From: a virus
IMG/VR virus record: IMGVR_UViG_3300025009_000275
Span: 1 to 35,429 of that record
Reading direction: 5' to 3' (one strand)
DNA length: 35,429 nucleotides
Shown: piece after piece, positions 15,983 to 23,308 of the stretch
Layout: each line of letters starts with the position of its first letter
How positions within the stretch are numbered: position 1 is the stretch's first letter
Translations under genes and position numbers: made by a program
The notes under the pieces: model-generated
Seen by the model: the letters and a program-made list of their open reading frames with translations, nothing else
The model's database searches: none
What the model was told of the DNA's origin: nothing

Positions 15983-16425
15983 TTTTCAAACCTCAACTCT
16001 TTCCCAGCCTTTAGCTGTCTGTCCAGGATGACACCGTTGCATGCAATTGCAAGAGCGTGTGAGTTTCCTTCCTCGTCCAAGCGTTCGCCTCTACGAATTG
16101 CCATTAAGTGCCCAAAAATGGCGTTCCAATAATGTCGTGGATTAATTTCCATGTAACCGGTGACGTGTGATATTTCCCCTTTGTTCATAATCTCCGCCAT
16201 ACCTGCAAGTTGTTCCGGTGGCAAACGGTGGTACTCCAGTTTTGCGCCCTTGATGGTGGCGGTATCGTCTTGCGTTGGTGATGGTTCAACCATCCAAGAA
16301 TCACACACCACCCATCCTAACGCCTCGCACTCTTCCCTTGTCTTTCCATCGCATTGATAAGCCCAAGAATCTACTTGTTGACCATGAAGTCCTTTTTTAA
16401 ACTTCTCCAAACTAAACACTTTCAT
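15979..16425 (-). CDS. DUF5664-type protein (dATP/dGTP diphosphohydrolase N-terminal-like)
   Basis: 148 residues. The stretch from KGAKLEYHRLPPEQL to HALAIACNGVILD follows the pattern of the PF18909 (DUF5664) family: LPP, an A.I...G, HYWNAI.GHL.A...GE..DEE, and a final HA.A..N...L. The family includes phage enzymes described as dATP/dGTP diphosphohydrolases (MazZ-like), which act on deoxynucleotides; many members are untested. AAAGGAG 7 bases upstream of ATG 16425. Possible role: adjusting the nucleotide pool during replication. Confidence 0.6.
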   Translation of the reverse strand: MKVFSLEKFKKGLHGQQVDSWAYQCDGKTREECEALGWVVCDSWMVEPSPTQDDTATIKGAKLEYHRLPPEQLAGMAEIMNKGEISHVTGYMEINPRHYWNAIFGHLMAIRRGERLDEEGNSHALAIACNGVILDRQLKAGKELRFEK

Positions 16426-16446
16426 CTTGTCTACTCCTTTTAATTA

Positions 16447-16468
16447 CATGGGGGCTTTCGCCCCCATG
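16447..16468 (-). other. Perfect hairpin with GAAA tetraloop after the SSB gene
   Basis: CATGGGGGC/GCCCCCATG, 9 base pairs, with a GAAA loop on the minus strand, four bases after the DUF669 gene. No T run follows (TAATTAAAA), so it is more likely an mRNA 3'-end protector or partial attenuator than a full terminator. Confidence 0.8.
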
Positions 16469-16471
16469 CCT

Positions 16472-16924
16472 TTATCGTGCGAACGCCGGTTTCTTTATCA
16501 CCGGTGCCGATGATTTGATTCCACCAGATGGGGCTTTCCAGCCAGACACGTCGTTTTGCGCGTCGTATCCATCCTTTGCCGGCCTGATTTTGACCTTAAT
16601 CTGGCAATCGTGACCGATCAACTGGTCGGTGTCCTGCACCTTTTCAAGTCCAATCGAAGCCATGAGCGCGTTCAGATTTGCCAACCCAATCTCTTGCGCC
16701 TTTGTGGAAGCGTTGCGAATGTTGATGATTCCAAACAATACGCGCCCCTGGTGTTCCGGCCCAAGCACCGTGTACTGGACGTTGATGTACTGACCGGCTC
16801 CATCCTTGGTATCTTTAAGTTCTGCACCGGAGATAGTTGCGTCATACCACCCTGCTGGAATTGGATCAAAACCCTGTGATACCGGAAGTTCGTCTCGTGA
16901 AAATGTCGTTCCTAATTGTGCCAT
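16472..16924 (-). CDS. DUF669 single-stranded DNA-binding protein
   Basis: 150 residues with the DUF669 pattern: PAGWYDATISGAELKDTKDG(A)GQYINVQYTVLGPEHQGR in the first half (about 23-62), then INIRN..T.KAQEIGLANLNALMASIG. The C-terminal tail is Gly/Pro/Lys-rich and ends in KKPAFAR. In other phages this family acts as SSB next to Sak4 or Erf recombinases. AAAGGAGG 7 bases before ATG 16924. Likely the main phage SSB, binding ssDNA at forks and recombination sites. Confidence 0.85.
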   Translation of the reverse strand: MAQLGTTFSRDELPVSQGFDPIPAGWYDATISGAELKDTKDGAGQYINVQYTVLGPEHQGRVLFGIINIRNASTKAQEIGLANLNALMASIGLEKVQDTDQLIGHDCQIKVKIRPAKDGYDAQNDVSGWKAPSGGIKSSAPVIKKPAFAR

Positions 16925-16937
16925 TATTTGGCCTCCT

Positions 16938-17111
16938 TTATAAATTGAGATTATTGATTGAATAGAAAAGATTTCTTCTGTATTCTTTTTGCTCTGGTGG
17001 TTCTTCTTCTGGATTACACATTGGGTTTTTAACCAACTCTTGTATATATTCAGCTTCTTTTACGGACAAGGTAAGTACTACCCTGCGCTCGTCTATTACG
17101 CGTGCTTCCAT
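16938..17111 (-). CDS. Small hypothetical protein (57 aa)
   Basis: ATG 17111 shares one base with the stop of the Sak4-like gene (TGATG), and the frame ends at TAA 16938, just ahead of the ribosome site of the DUF669 gene. The 57 residues are charged and helical (MEARVIDERRVVLTL, SVKEAEYIQELV, EEEPPEQKEYRR). No family known. Coupling between Sak4 and SSB genes suggests a helper of that pair. Confidence 0.65.
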   Translation of the reverse strand: MEARVIDERRVVLTLSVKEAEYIQELVKNPMCNPEEEPPEQKEYRRNLFYSINNLNL

Positions 17112-17782
17112 CAAGCATCTCCTTTAATCTTCTCGATAATAGCACCCAAATCCGGTGCTTCCCATTGCTCCAACTTACCAGAACGGTCTTTTGCCGACCA
17201 GATACCGTCGCCGTCGCATTGCAGTGCCCGTTCGGTCTCTCCTTCACTGTTCTTCTCGACACGCAAGGCCAGCACCTCGTCGAACATGTACGGTATTGAC
17301 TGCGCCAACTTATTACCTGGCATCATCGGCGACCACATGATACGGTTGTTCTCATCCTGCGCCTTTTCAGCCTTTGCGCTGAAATAGACATTGACTCCTT
17401 GCAAGTCACGGAAAGCGCGTATCAAATCACCGACTTGATCCTGCATGGCACCGTATGCTTGGCGCGGGTCTTTCGCTGTCTTTTTTTCAGCCGACAACAC
17501 AACCTCCGCAATCTCGCTCAAAGAATCAAGGCAGATTGTCTCATACTCTTCAAGATGCTCGACAACGTACAGGTATGCTTCGCTCAATTCGTCCATCGTT
17601 GTTACCTGCAAGTATGGAATCTCTGTACCTGCGAGAGATAACAACCCAGCCTCAGCACTGATAATCAGTGGCTTGGGTAGCGTCTTGATGAGTGTTGTTT
17701 TTCCGGCTCCCGATTGTCCGTACACCAAAATTTTTACACCGTGTACTTGGACGTCCTTCGTGCTTAGTAATTTGATTGCCAT
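17111..17782 (-). CDS. Sak4-like RecA-fold ATPase (AAA_24)
   Basis: 223 residues. Walker A GQSGAGKT (22-29), Walker B TICLDSLSE (about 82-90), a short RecA-like core with QVGDLIRAFRDL (about 111-122) and no further domain. This length and motif set match phage Sak4 proteins, ATP-dependent single-strand annealing recombinases that work with an SSB. The DUF669 gene directly follows. AAAGGAGTAAC upstream of ATG 17782. Confidence 0.87.
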   Translation of the reverse strand: MAIKLLSTKDVQVHGVKILVYGQSGAGKTTLIKTLPKPLIISAEAGLLSLAGTEIPYLQVTTMDELSEAYLYVVEHLEEYETICLDSLSEIAEVVLSAEKKTAKDPRQAYGAMQDQVGDLIRAFRDLQGVNVYFSAKAEKAQDENNRIMWSPMMPGNKLAQSIPYMFDEVLALRVEKNSEGETERALQCDGDGIWSAKDRSGKLEQWEAPDLGAIIEKIKGDA

Positions 17783-17786
17783 TTAG

Positions 17787-17996
17787 TTACTCCTTTAAGA
17801 TAAATGTTCTTCCGTGATAATCACGCAAAGTTTCTTCATTGAAAAAAAATTGCATGGTAGTATAATCTGTACCATATGTTTTATTGAATCCATGCACCGC
17901 TGGGACTGTCAAGCAGAAAGCCATTGTAAAAGCAAAGGCAAGAACCACTAAAACAACAAATAAAACAGCAACGATAATAGACAAAACTTCTCTCAT
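17787..17996 (-). CDS. Small membrane protein (69 aa)
   Basis: 69 residues: an N-terminal 28-residue membrane segment (LSIIVAVLFVVLVVLAFAFTMAFCL) and a polar C-terminus with HGFNKTYGTDYT and FNEETLRDYHG. The charge pattern suggests an outside C-terminus. Could be a superinfection-exclusion or host-envelope factor; no family recognised. Ribosome site is weak (AAGGAG absent; TAAATTAGAAATG). Confidence 0.55.
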   Translation of the reverse strand: MREVLSIIVAVLFVVLVVLAFAFTMAFCLTVPAVHGFNKTYGTDYTTMQFFFNEETLRDYHGRTFILKE

Positions 17997-18003
17997 TTCT
18001 AAT

Positions 18004-18450
18004 TTACTCCTTTACACCGCAAGGGGTGCCGTCTTTCTCGACATCTTCACCGGCGAACTCCCAATCTTTAAGCAGCTCTTCCCATGAAACATATCGAACA
18101 CCGTGTCTCAATGGGTCGATATAGCCTATACATGTGTCGTGTATGCTTATTGCTTTGAACAATACACCATGAATATTCTTTGCCTGTAACCATTTGTCAC
18201 CAAACGGTGCGAACTCTTGTGCGTTCTTGAACGGGCGATACTTTGGTTCTGGAAGTGGTGCGATGAACTTATAATCTTTAAGTCTAGTTAGAAATGGCCA
18301 ACAATATTTAGTATCTTTAAGACTTTTCAATTGTTGTTGTGTTGCATCACTACCGTCACAACAATCAAACACCCACACCTTCTTCCCAACCAACTCAACA
18401 GCCCTTTGGTCTGTAGGGTCGAAAATTACGTCCTCTCTTTTAATGTTCAT
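18004..18450 (-). CDS. Hypothetical protein (148 aa)
   Basis: 148 residues, AAAGGAGTAAG upstream of ATG 18450. Mixed alpha/beta with many Trp, Tyr and Phe (KKVWVFDCCDG, YIDPLRHGVRYVSWEELLKDWEF). The phrase FKNAQEFAPFGDKWLQAK occurs in phage proteins of unknown role. No catalytic motif is apparent. Second gene of the leftward operon. Confidence 0.6.
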   Translation of the reverse strand: MNIKREDVIFDPTDQRAVELVGKKVWVFDCCDGSDATQQQLKSLKDTKYCWPFLTRLKDYKFIAPLPEPKYRPFKNAQEFAPFGDKWLQAKNIHGVLFKAISIHDTCIGYIDPLRHGVRYVSWEELLKDWEFAGEDVEKDGTPCGVKE

Positions 18451-18461
18451 TACTTACTCCT

Positions 18462-18656
18462 TTACTTACAAAACCTTGACTGCGACAACACAAAATTATC
18501 GCCACAGTCTATGTACTCAAAACGGTAGGCATGTGCCACCTTTTCCAAGTCACTGATTGAAATGTTTTTTTGTGTTATGATCCCTTTGTCGCCAAAGAAA
18601 CCAGCAAGACTTGCGAAATTCCTCAAAAACCACTTAGATACTTCGTTAATGTTCAT
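18462..18656 (-). CDS. Small early protein, paralogue A (64 aa)
   Basis: First gene behind the leftward promoter (AAAGGAG upstream of ATG 18656). It shares with the 58-aa protein at 23331 an N-terminal FxxNxAxxAGxxGDKG(I/L), then a (L/I)E+V and a C-terminal IDxGxxFVxSxxxxC; lengths agree within six residues. Family not recognised. Two diverged copies, each opening an early transcript, suggest a regulator or host-takeover protein. A single Cys near the C-terminus is conserved. Confidence 0.7.
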   Translation of the reverse strand: MNINEVSKWFLRNFASLAGFFGDKGIITQKNISISDLEKVAHAYRFEYIDCGDNFVLSQSRFCK

Positions 18657-18694
18657 GTTTTTTTTTCTCCTTTATAAAAACATTTTTCCTAACC

Positions 18695-18723
18695 TTGACA
18701 TTACCTTATCATAACGCTATCAT
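18695..18723 (+). promoter_or_regulatory. Rightward early promoter, TTGACA-17-TATCAT
   Basis: TTGACA 18695-18700, 17-base spacer, TATCAT 18718-18723; the HTH gene starts 28 bases downstream. It overlaps the leftward promoter almost completely, so only one can hold polymerase at a time. Confidence 0.85.
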
Positions 18724-18731
18724 GGTGTCAA
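18703..18731 (-). promoter_or_regulatory. Leftward early promoter, TTGACA-17-TAAGGT, with operator-like repeats
   Basis: Minus strand TTGACA (18731-18726) and TAAGGT (18708-18703). Between and across the two promoters lie a direct repeat (TTATCAT and CTATCAT, 11 bases apart) and the inverted pair TTGACA...TGTCAA. These are natural binding sites for the HTH protein encoded just to the right. Confidence 0.7.
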
Positions 18732-18750
18732 CTACCAATTGGAGGAATTT

Positions 18751-18942
18751 ATGAGAGATTTACAAGAATTACGGAAAAAGATGAACGAGGCCATTGAAAA
18801 GACCCATATCGGTGCGGTTGCGGAAGCCACGGGGCTACACTATAATACAATAAGGAAGGTGGCGAATGGCGAGAAGGACGACCCAAGGTACAAGACACTA
18901 AAGGCGATCGATGAATGGTGCGATAGAAATGAAAAGGCATAA
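18751..18942 (+). CDS. Cro/C1-type HTH transcription regulator (63 aa)
   Basis: 63 residues from ATG 18751 (GGAGG 5 bases upstream; an earlier in-frame ATG at 18739 precedes the ribosome site). After a helical start, HIGAVAEATGLHYNTIRKVANG (about 22-43) is a helix-turn-helix of the Cro/XRE kind. No dimer or cleavage domain, so it is a Cro-like or Arc-sized switch protein and not a CI-type repressor. Probably binds the repeats in the adjacent divergent promoters and sets the balance of left and right early transcription. Confidence 0.82.
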   Translation: MRDLQELRKKMNEAIEKTHIGAVAEATGLHYNTIRKVANGEKDDPRYKTLKAIDEWCDRNEKA

Positions 18943-18946
18943 AAGA

Positions 18947-19876
18947 ATGATTGACACTATTGTTCAAGGTGATTGTATCGATGTTTTGAAGGAATTGCCG
19001 GATGGTATCATAAATACTGTAGTAACCTCACCTCCATACTATGGACTACGAGATTACGGAGTTAACGGTCAGATTGGACTGGAAGAAACTCCAGAAGCGT
19101 ATGTTGCGAAGTTGGTAGAAGTGTTCCGAGAGGTTATGCGTGTTCTCCGTGATGATGGAACGGTGTGGTTGAATTTGGGTGATAGCTATGCCGGAAGTGG
19201 TGGAGCAGGTAATCAATTCGGGCAACTAGAAAAAGATGGGTTTAATTCATATAAGCAAAGTGGGAAACCTAAGAATATTGGATTAAAGCCAAAAGACCTT
19301 ATCGGTATTCCTTGGCGTGTTGCTTTTGCTCTTCAAGCAGATGGATGGTGGCTCCGTCAAGATATCATCTGGCACAAGCCAAACCCGATGCCGGAGAGCG
19401 TGACAGACCGATGTACCAAGAGCCATGAGTACATTTTTCTGTTGAGCAAGAGCCAGAAATACTACTTCGATAATGATGCTATAAAAGAGGATGCTTGTCA
19501 AGATTCAACATTAAGAAACAGAGACGAAACAAAATTAAACAACACGCCCGGAAGAACTAAAATGTCAGGTCTTGTAAAAAATGATTATCTAAAAAGGAAT
19601 AAACGTTCCGTGTGGACTGTCACTACAAAACCATTTTCAGAAGCACATTTCGCAACATTTCCAGAAGAACTTATCACACCATGCATTTTGGCTGGTTGCC
19701 CAGAAGGTGGGGTCGTATATGATCCATTTATGGGTGCTGGTACAACTGCGCTTGTGTCAAAGAAATATGCAAGGCATTATCTTGGAAGTGAATTAAATCC
19801 AGAGTATATTAAGATTTCAGAAAAGCGTCTTTCATCCATTGAGGAATCGTTGTTTTTATTAGAAGAAGAGGCATAA
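18947..19876 (+). CDS. DNA (N4-cytosine or N6-adenine) methyltransferase
   Basis: 309 residues if it starts at ATG 18947 (AAAAGG upstream); ATG 18929 and 18911 are longer options that overlap the HTH gene. Motif IV TSPPYYGLRDYG (about 27-38), SAM-binding DPFMGAGTTA (about 266), order IV before I: the beta group. The SPPY form is usual for N4-cytosine or some N6-adenine enzymes. The target-recognition part lies in between (WRQDIIWHKPNPMPESV). No restriction gene is nearby, so it is an orphan enzyme, probably protecting phage DNA. Confidence 0.9.
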   Translation: MIDTIVQGDCIDVLKELPDGIINTVVTSPPYYGLRDYGVNGQIGLEETPEAYVAKLVEVFREVMRVLRDDGTVWLNLGDSYAGSGGAGNQFGQLEKDGFNSYKQSGKPKNIGLKPKDLIGIPWRVAFALQADGWWLRQDIIWHKPNPMPESVTDRCTKSHEYIFLLSKSQKYYFDNDAIKEDACQDSTLRNRDETKLNNTPGRTKMSGLVKNDYLKRNKRSVWTVTTKPFSEAHFATFPEELITPCILAGCPEGGVVYDPFMGAGTTALVSKKYARHYLGSELNPEYIKISEKRLSSIEESLFLLEEEA

Positions 19877-19879
19877 TAA

Positions 19880-21859
19880 ATGGCAGGAAACCTAGAGGCA
19901 ATCCTCGGTGGGCCGTTGTACTTCAATAGGACACCGCCAGCACCGGAAACGCAACTTTTGACACACATGGCGCAATTCGACCTATACCCGGAAACCATTC
20001 TTTTGGACGGGTGCCTACACCGCTTCCCTGTCGACAGTTCAAAAGACGCCGGTTGGTACGTCGCTTTCGGTGACGGAATACCGGCTGGTAAGTTCGGAAA
20101 CTGGAAAACAGGAGAGGAAGTACATTGGCGTGCCGATGTTGGGCGCGAACTGTCCATACCGGAACAAATGGCGCACTCACGGCGCATGGCAGAAATAAAG
20201 GAGATACGCGACCAAGCGTTGATAAAGAAGCACGAGGCCGCCGCCGACACCGTGGCGAAGATATGGGAACTTGCAGGACTTGCCTCCGACGAGCATCCGT
20301 ATCTAAAGAGGAAAGGTGTCAAGGCGCACGGTCTGCGCATCACCGGAGACGGTCGCCTGATAGCACCGCTGTACGATGCAGACGGGGAGCTGTCTAGTAT
20401 ACAGTATATCAGCACCGACGGTGACAAGCAGTATCATCCTGGTGGTGCTGTGAAGGCGTGTTCGTATACAATCGGTGTGGTATCGGACTTCTGTTATGTC
20501 GTCGAGGGATTCGCCACCGGTGCGACCGTGTACGAGGCGACAGGCAAGCCGGTTGTCGTTGCGTACAGTGCAGGGAACCTGCTGAATGTCACCGAGATAC
20601 TGCGCACACGCTCACCTTCACTATCCATCACCATCATAGCTGACAACGACGCAAACGGAATCGGAAAGGCAAAGGCGGAACAAGCGGCGGCAAAGTTCGG
20701 TGCGTCTGTCATAGTTTCGCCGGTTGCATCTGATGTGAACGATTTTGTGCAGGGTGGTGGGGATTTGCTGGGGTTGCTGGAACCGCCAACAACAGAATCG
20801 TGGCTCACATGGATGGACGACTTTTGCGCACAACCTGCACCAATACGGTGGCTTGTGAAGCACTGGATACAGGACAATGCGCTCATTATGGTACATGGCC
20901 CAAGTGGATGCGGAAAAACGTTTACTGTCTTGGACTGGTGCATGCGTATAGCGTCAGGGATAGACGATTGGTGCGGAGAGAGGGTGCGTGAAGGTAATGT
21001 CATCTATCTTGCAGGAGAGGGACACCATGGCTTGCGTGGACGAGCCTCGGCATGGAAGCAAAAGCACAATCCAGACCATATGAACATGGCTATATCAAGG
21101 GGCGGTACAGACCTCAATACGCCGGAAGGATTGCACAAAACCATATCGGCAATCCGTGAGATTAATGCCGATCCGGCTTTGATTGTCGTCGACACCCTGC
21201 ACCGCTTCCTTGATGGTGACGAGAACAGTTCGCAGGACACCAAGACCATGCTGGATGCTTGCGCAATCCTTATGGACGAGTTTGGTTGCTCCGTGCTTCT
21301 GGTACACCATACCGGAGTCAACCAGGAGGCACAACATAGGGGGCGTGGTAGCTCTGCTTGGAAAGGTGCATTGGATATCGAGATATCGGTCGAGAAGAAG
21401 GAAAAGGAGCCGACGATAAAGATTATCCAGCGCAAGAACAAGGATGCGGAACTAGCACAAGACAAGATACTTGAACTGGAAACAGTGGCGATAGAAGGAT
21501 GGTTCGACGAGGACGGAGAGCAGGTCACAAGTGCTGTCGTGGTGGAAAGTGGTGCCGTACTGGTCAAGACATACGGTAAGAAAACCATGGAGGACGTGTA
21601 CAGCTTCGGTACGGCATGGCTTGCATCAGGTGTAGAAGTGGTAGAAAACACACCATATCTCACAAAATCAGCATGGAAGGATTGCTTGGTGGAAAAAGAC
21701 GGCAAGACAGAAGGTCAGGCGCGTCAGGCATTGAAGGAAAGTGACAACGGGCTTGTTGGTAGAATGATAAGAAACAGCATTATAGAGCCTAAAAACAATG
21801 GTTTTGTCATAAAAGACAGACTTGTTTCATGTGCTTTGATGCTTGGTAGAAAGCGGTAG
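19880..21859 (+). CDS. Primase-helicase (Toprim plus RepA-type ATPase)
   Basis: 659 residues. About 1-130: N-terminal part including a WRAD motif and a helical region; 140-300: Toprim fold with VVEGFATG (E209) and IIADNDANG (D255, D257); 335-560: RecA/RepA-like ATPase with GPSGCGKT (340-347), VVDTLHRF (Walker B, about 436) and LVHHTG (about 475). The C-terminal 90 residues may bind DNA. This is the replisome core: it makes primers and unwinds DNA. Start four bases after the methyltransferase stop. The final codons lie within the GGTAGA repeats of the likely origin. Confidence 0.9.
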   Translation: MAGNLEAILGGPLYFNRTPPAPETQLLTHMAQFDLYPETILLDGCLHRFPVDSSKDAGWYVAFGDGIPAGKFGNWKTGEEVHWRADVGRELSIPEQMAHSRRMAEIKEIRDQALIKKHEAAADTVAKIWELAGLASDEHPYLKRKGVKAHGLRITGDGRLIAPLYDADGELSSIQYISTDGDKQYHPGGAVKACSYTIGVVSDFCYVVEGFATGATVYEATGKPVVVAYSAGNLLNVTEILRTRSPSLSITIIADNDANGIGKAKAEQAAAKFGASVIVSPVASDVNDFVQGGGDLLGLLEPPTTESWLTWMDDFCAQPAPIRWLVKHWIQDNALIMVHGPSGCGKTFTVLDWCMRIASGIDDWCGERVREGNVIYLAGEGHHGLRGRASAWKQKHNPDHMNMAISRGGTDLNTPEGLHKTISAIREINADPALIVVDTLHRFLDGDENSSQDTKTMLDACAILMDEFGCSVLLVHHTGVNQEAQHRGRGSSAWKGALDIEISVEKKEKEPTIKIIQRKNKDAELAQDKILELETVAIEGWFDEDGEQVTSAVVVESGAVLVKTYGKKTMEDVYSFGTAWLASGVEVVENTPYLTKSAWKDCLVEKDGKTEGQARQALKESDNGLVGRMIRNSIIEPKNNGFVIKDRLVSCALMLGRKR

Positions 21860-21963
21860 AAAGTGGTAGATTCTACCATTTCTACAAAATCGACAAAAAC
21901 AGTGAATTATGGTAGAAGTGGTAGACACACTCTTAGAGTGTCTACCTTTCTACCAAATCTACT
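21845..21963. other. Iteron cluster, likely replication origin
   Basis: GGTAGA occurs at 21845, 21855, 21865, 21911 and 21920, and its reverse TCTACC at 21872, 21941 and 21949. The first three copies are spaced exactly 10 bp and the third forms the palindrome GGTAGATTCTACC. Between the two groups is an A-rich stretch (21886-21900). An iteron set directly after the primase-helicase gene is a usual origin layout. The insertion element sits immediately to its right. Confidence 0.6.
21920..21946 (+). terminator. Hairpin at the end of the primase operon
   Basis: GGTAGACAC (21920-21928) pairs with GTGTCTACC (21938-21946); an alternative inner CACTC/GAGTG also forms. TTTCT follows, a weak T run. 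It may end the rightward early transcript or be part of the origin. Confidence 0.5.
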
Positions 21964-21974
21964 GTAGGGGGTGG

Positions 21975-21990
21975 GTCTACACAAATACTT
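21975..21990. repeat. IS30 target duplication, left copy
   Basis: GTCTACACAAATACTT, identical to 23253-23268, directly flanks the left end of the insertion element. Sixteen bases is long for IS30 (2-3 is usual), though some family members, for example in mycoplasmas, make long duplications. Confidence 0.85.
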
Positions 21991-23252
21991 GGCTCCCTGT
22001 AAAGTAGATTGCACGTTTTTCTTTCTCATCGTTTCACCTCCAGTATCTTAGGCAAGCGGAGCTCGGGCCCGAGCTCCGCTTGGAGCGCCATGCTCGGGGT
22101 CATCCCCTGCAGGATTTTTCGGGGATAGGCATTCATCCAATCCTGGATTGTGCGCACCTTCCGCTTCGAATAGTCGGCGATGTCGGAACCCTTGGGAATG
22201 AACCTCCTGATGATGCCGTTGTGGTTCTCGTTCGTTCCCCGCTCGAAACTGCTGTAGGGGTGGGCGAAGTAGAGCACCAGCCGTTGCTGCAAGGACCGCA
22301 CCGATTGTTCCAATCCCGCGATGTCGGCGAATTCTCCCCCGTTGTCCCCGGTGACCGTCCTGAACAGCAGCCTGAAGAACGTCGGACCAATCTGCCGCTC
22401 GATCACATCGAGCTCCTCCTTGACCGCCCGGGCAGTGCGGCTGTCGATCCGGCGGGTGATTTCGAAACGGGTCTTGCGTTCGGTGAGGGTCAGCAGGCAC
22501 GTCGGAGAGCTCCCCGTTCCGCCCACCACCGTATCCGCCTCCCAGTGCCCGAACTCGCTGCGATCCTCAGCTTCCTGCGGCCGCTTGGAGATGCTCTTGG
22601 CCGCTGCGGCCGCCCGGGAGTGCCTTTTCGGCTCGCCCTTGGCCTTGCGCCGCTTGCCGCCCAGAAGCAGATCTTTCTCAGTGAGATCCCCCAGGTACCC
22701 CGCTTGGATGTAGTTGTACAGGGTCTTCTCGCAGATGCGCGTCCCGCTGGGCCAGTGCGTGTTGTTGAACTCGGCTATGACGGCATATGGCGAATATCCT
22801 TTGTCCCTGACCAGGCGCGTCACCTCTTCCACCAAGGCCCAGTCATGCCCCAGCTTCAGATCCGGCCCCTTCGCCCCTCCCTTCAGCTTGGCATCAAGCT
22901 GGGCATATTCCGCATTGTACTCCCGCACCGTGCCCAGGTCGCTTCTCAGGTGTTCCACCATGCCCCGATTCAGTTCGCTGCGGATGGTCGACTCATGCTT
23001 TCCCAGTAGTGTTCCCAGTACCAGCGGCGAGCGTATCTTCTGGTAGCCGTTCGTCCCGTTGTGATGATATTGCAACTGCAATCTCTGCTCCCAGGTGAAA
23101 TGGGTATGCCTGCCCCGGTTCTCTATGATAAGCTTCGTTCGTCCCATGGTGTCCTCGCTACCGTTGAGTTGTGGTAAACCCAGTGTAGCAGAGGCCCGTG
23201 GGACTTTTTCATCTTCCTGCTTTTTTCCCGTGCATTTCATGTTACCGCGCGC
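21991..23252 (-). mobile_element. IS30-family insertion sequence (about 1,262 bp)
   Basis: Bounded by the 16-bp direct repeat. The inner ends form imperfect inverted repeats: left CTGTAAAG...TGCACG (from 21997) and right, read inward, CGGTAACA...TGCACG, 13 of 19 matching. It holds one intact transposase gene and is clearly richer in G+C than its surroundings. Removing it with one repeat rejoins the origin region to the promoter at 23280. It looks like a recent arrival from a host genome. Confidence 0.9.
22026..23147 (-). CDS. IS30-family transposase
   Basis: 373 residues from ATG 23147 (GAGGA 5 bases upstream, start MGRTKLI); the frame is open to ATG 23240, but that ATG is in the terminal repeat without a ribosome site. 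N-terminal HTH (LVLGTLLGKHESTIRSELNRG), a basic Ala/Lys linker, then the DDE core: HWEADTVVG (D), TGDNGGEFAD (D) and YSSFERGTNENHNGIIRRFIPKG (E), the last being the IS30 signature. Intact, hence probably active. High GC and different codon use set it apart from phage genes. Confidence 0.95.
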   Translation of the reverse strand: MGRTKLIIENRGRHTHFTWEQRLQLQYHHNGTNGYQKIRSPLVLGTLLGKHESTIRSELNRGMVEHLRSDLGTVREYNAEYAQLDAKLKGGAKGPDLKLGHDWALVEEVTRLVRDKGYSPYAVIAEFNNTHWPSGTRICEKTLYNYIQAGYLGDLTEKDLLLGGKRRKAKGEPKRHSRAAAAAKSISKRPQEAEDRSEFGHWEADTVVGGTGSSPTCLLTLTERKTRFEITRRIDSRTARAVKEELDVIERQIGPTFFRLLFRTVTGDNGGEFADIAGLEQSVRSLQQRLVLYFAHPYSSFERGTNENHNGIIRRFIPKGSDIADYSKRKVRTIQDWMNAYPRKILQGMTPSMALQAELGPELRLPKILEVKR

Positions 23253-23268
23253 GTCTACACAAATACTT
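23253..23268. repeat. IS30 target duplication, right copy
   Basis: Identical to 21975-21990. It is followed by AAAAATACTT, a partial echo of its own end (AAATACTT), and then by the -35 box at 23280. Confidence 0.85.
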
Positions 23269-23279
23269 AAAAATACTTC

Positions 23280-23308
23280 TTGACATTAAAGTGTATGTAG
23301 AGTAAGAT
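23280..23308 (+). promoter_or_regulatory. Rightward promoter, TTGACA-17-TAAGAT
   Basis: TTGACA 23280-23285, 17 bases, TAAGAT 23303-23308, followed by AGAAAGGAG and ATG 23331. It lies 12 bases right of the insertion element duplication, so the element leaves it intact. Drives paralogue B, the structured RNA region and probably the genes to 25280. Confidence 0.82.

Noticed and set aside
15979-16425. MazZ as evidence of 2-aminoadenine (Z) genome
   Set aside because: The PF18909-like pattern is present, but no PurZ-like synthetase or matching polymerase is encoded, so base replacement is not supported.
18739-18750. Earlier in-frame start for the HTH protein
   Set aside because: ATG 18739 lies ahead of the GGAGG that serves ATG 18751 and has no ribosome site of its own.
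20494-21705. Minus-strand frames opposite the primase-helicase gene
   Set aside because: They arise from codon bias of the real gene, lack starts with ribosome sites and have low-complexity Ser/Pro/Thr content.
22080-23009. Plus-strand 309-residue frame opposite the transposase
   Set aside because: Long antisense frames are expected in GC-rich DNA; it has no ribosome site or protein motif, and the transposase on the other strand has all family motifs.
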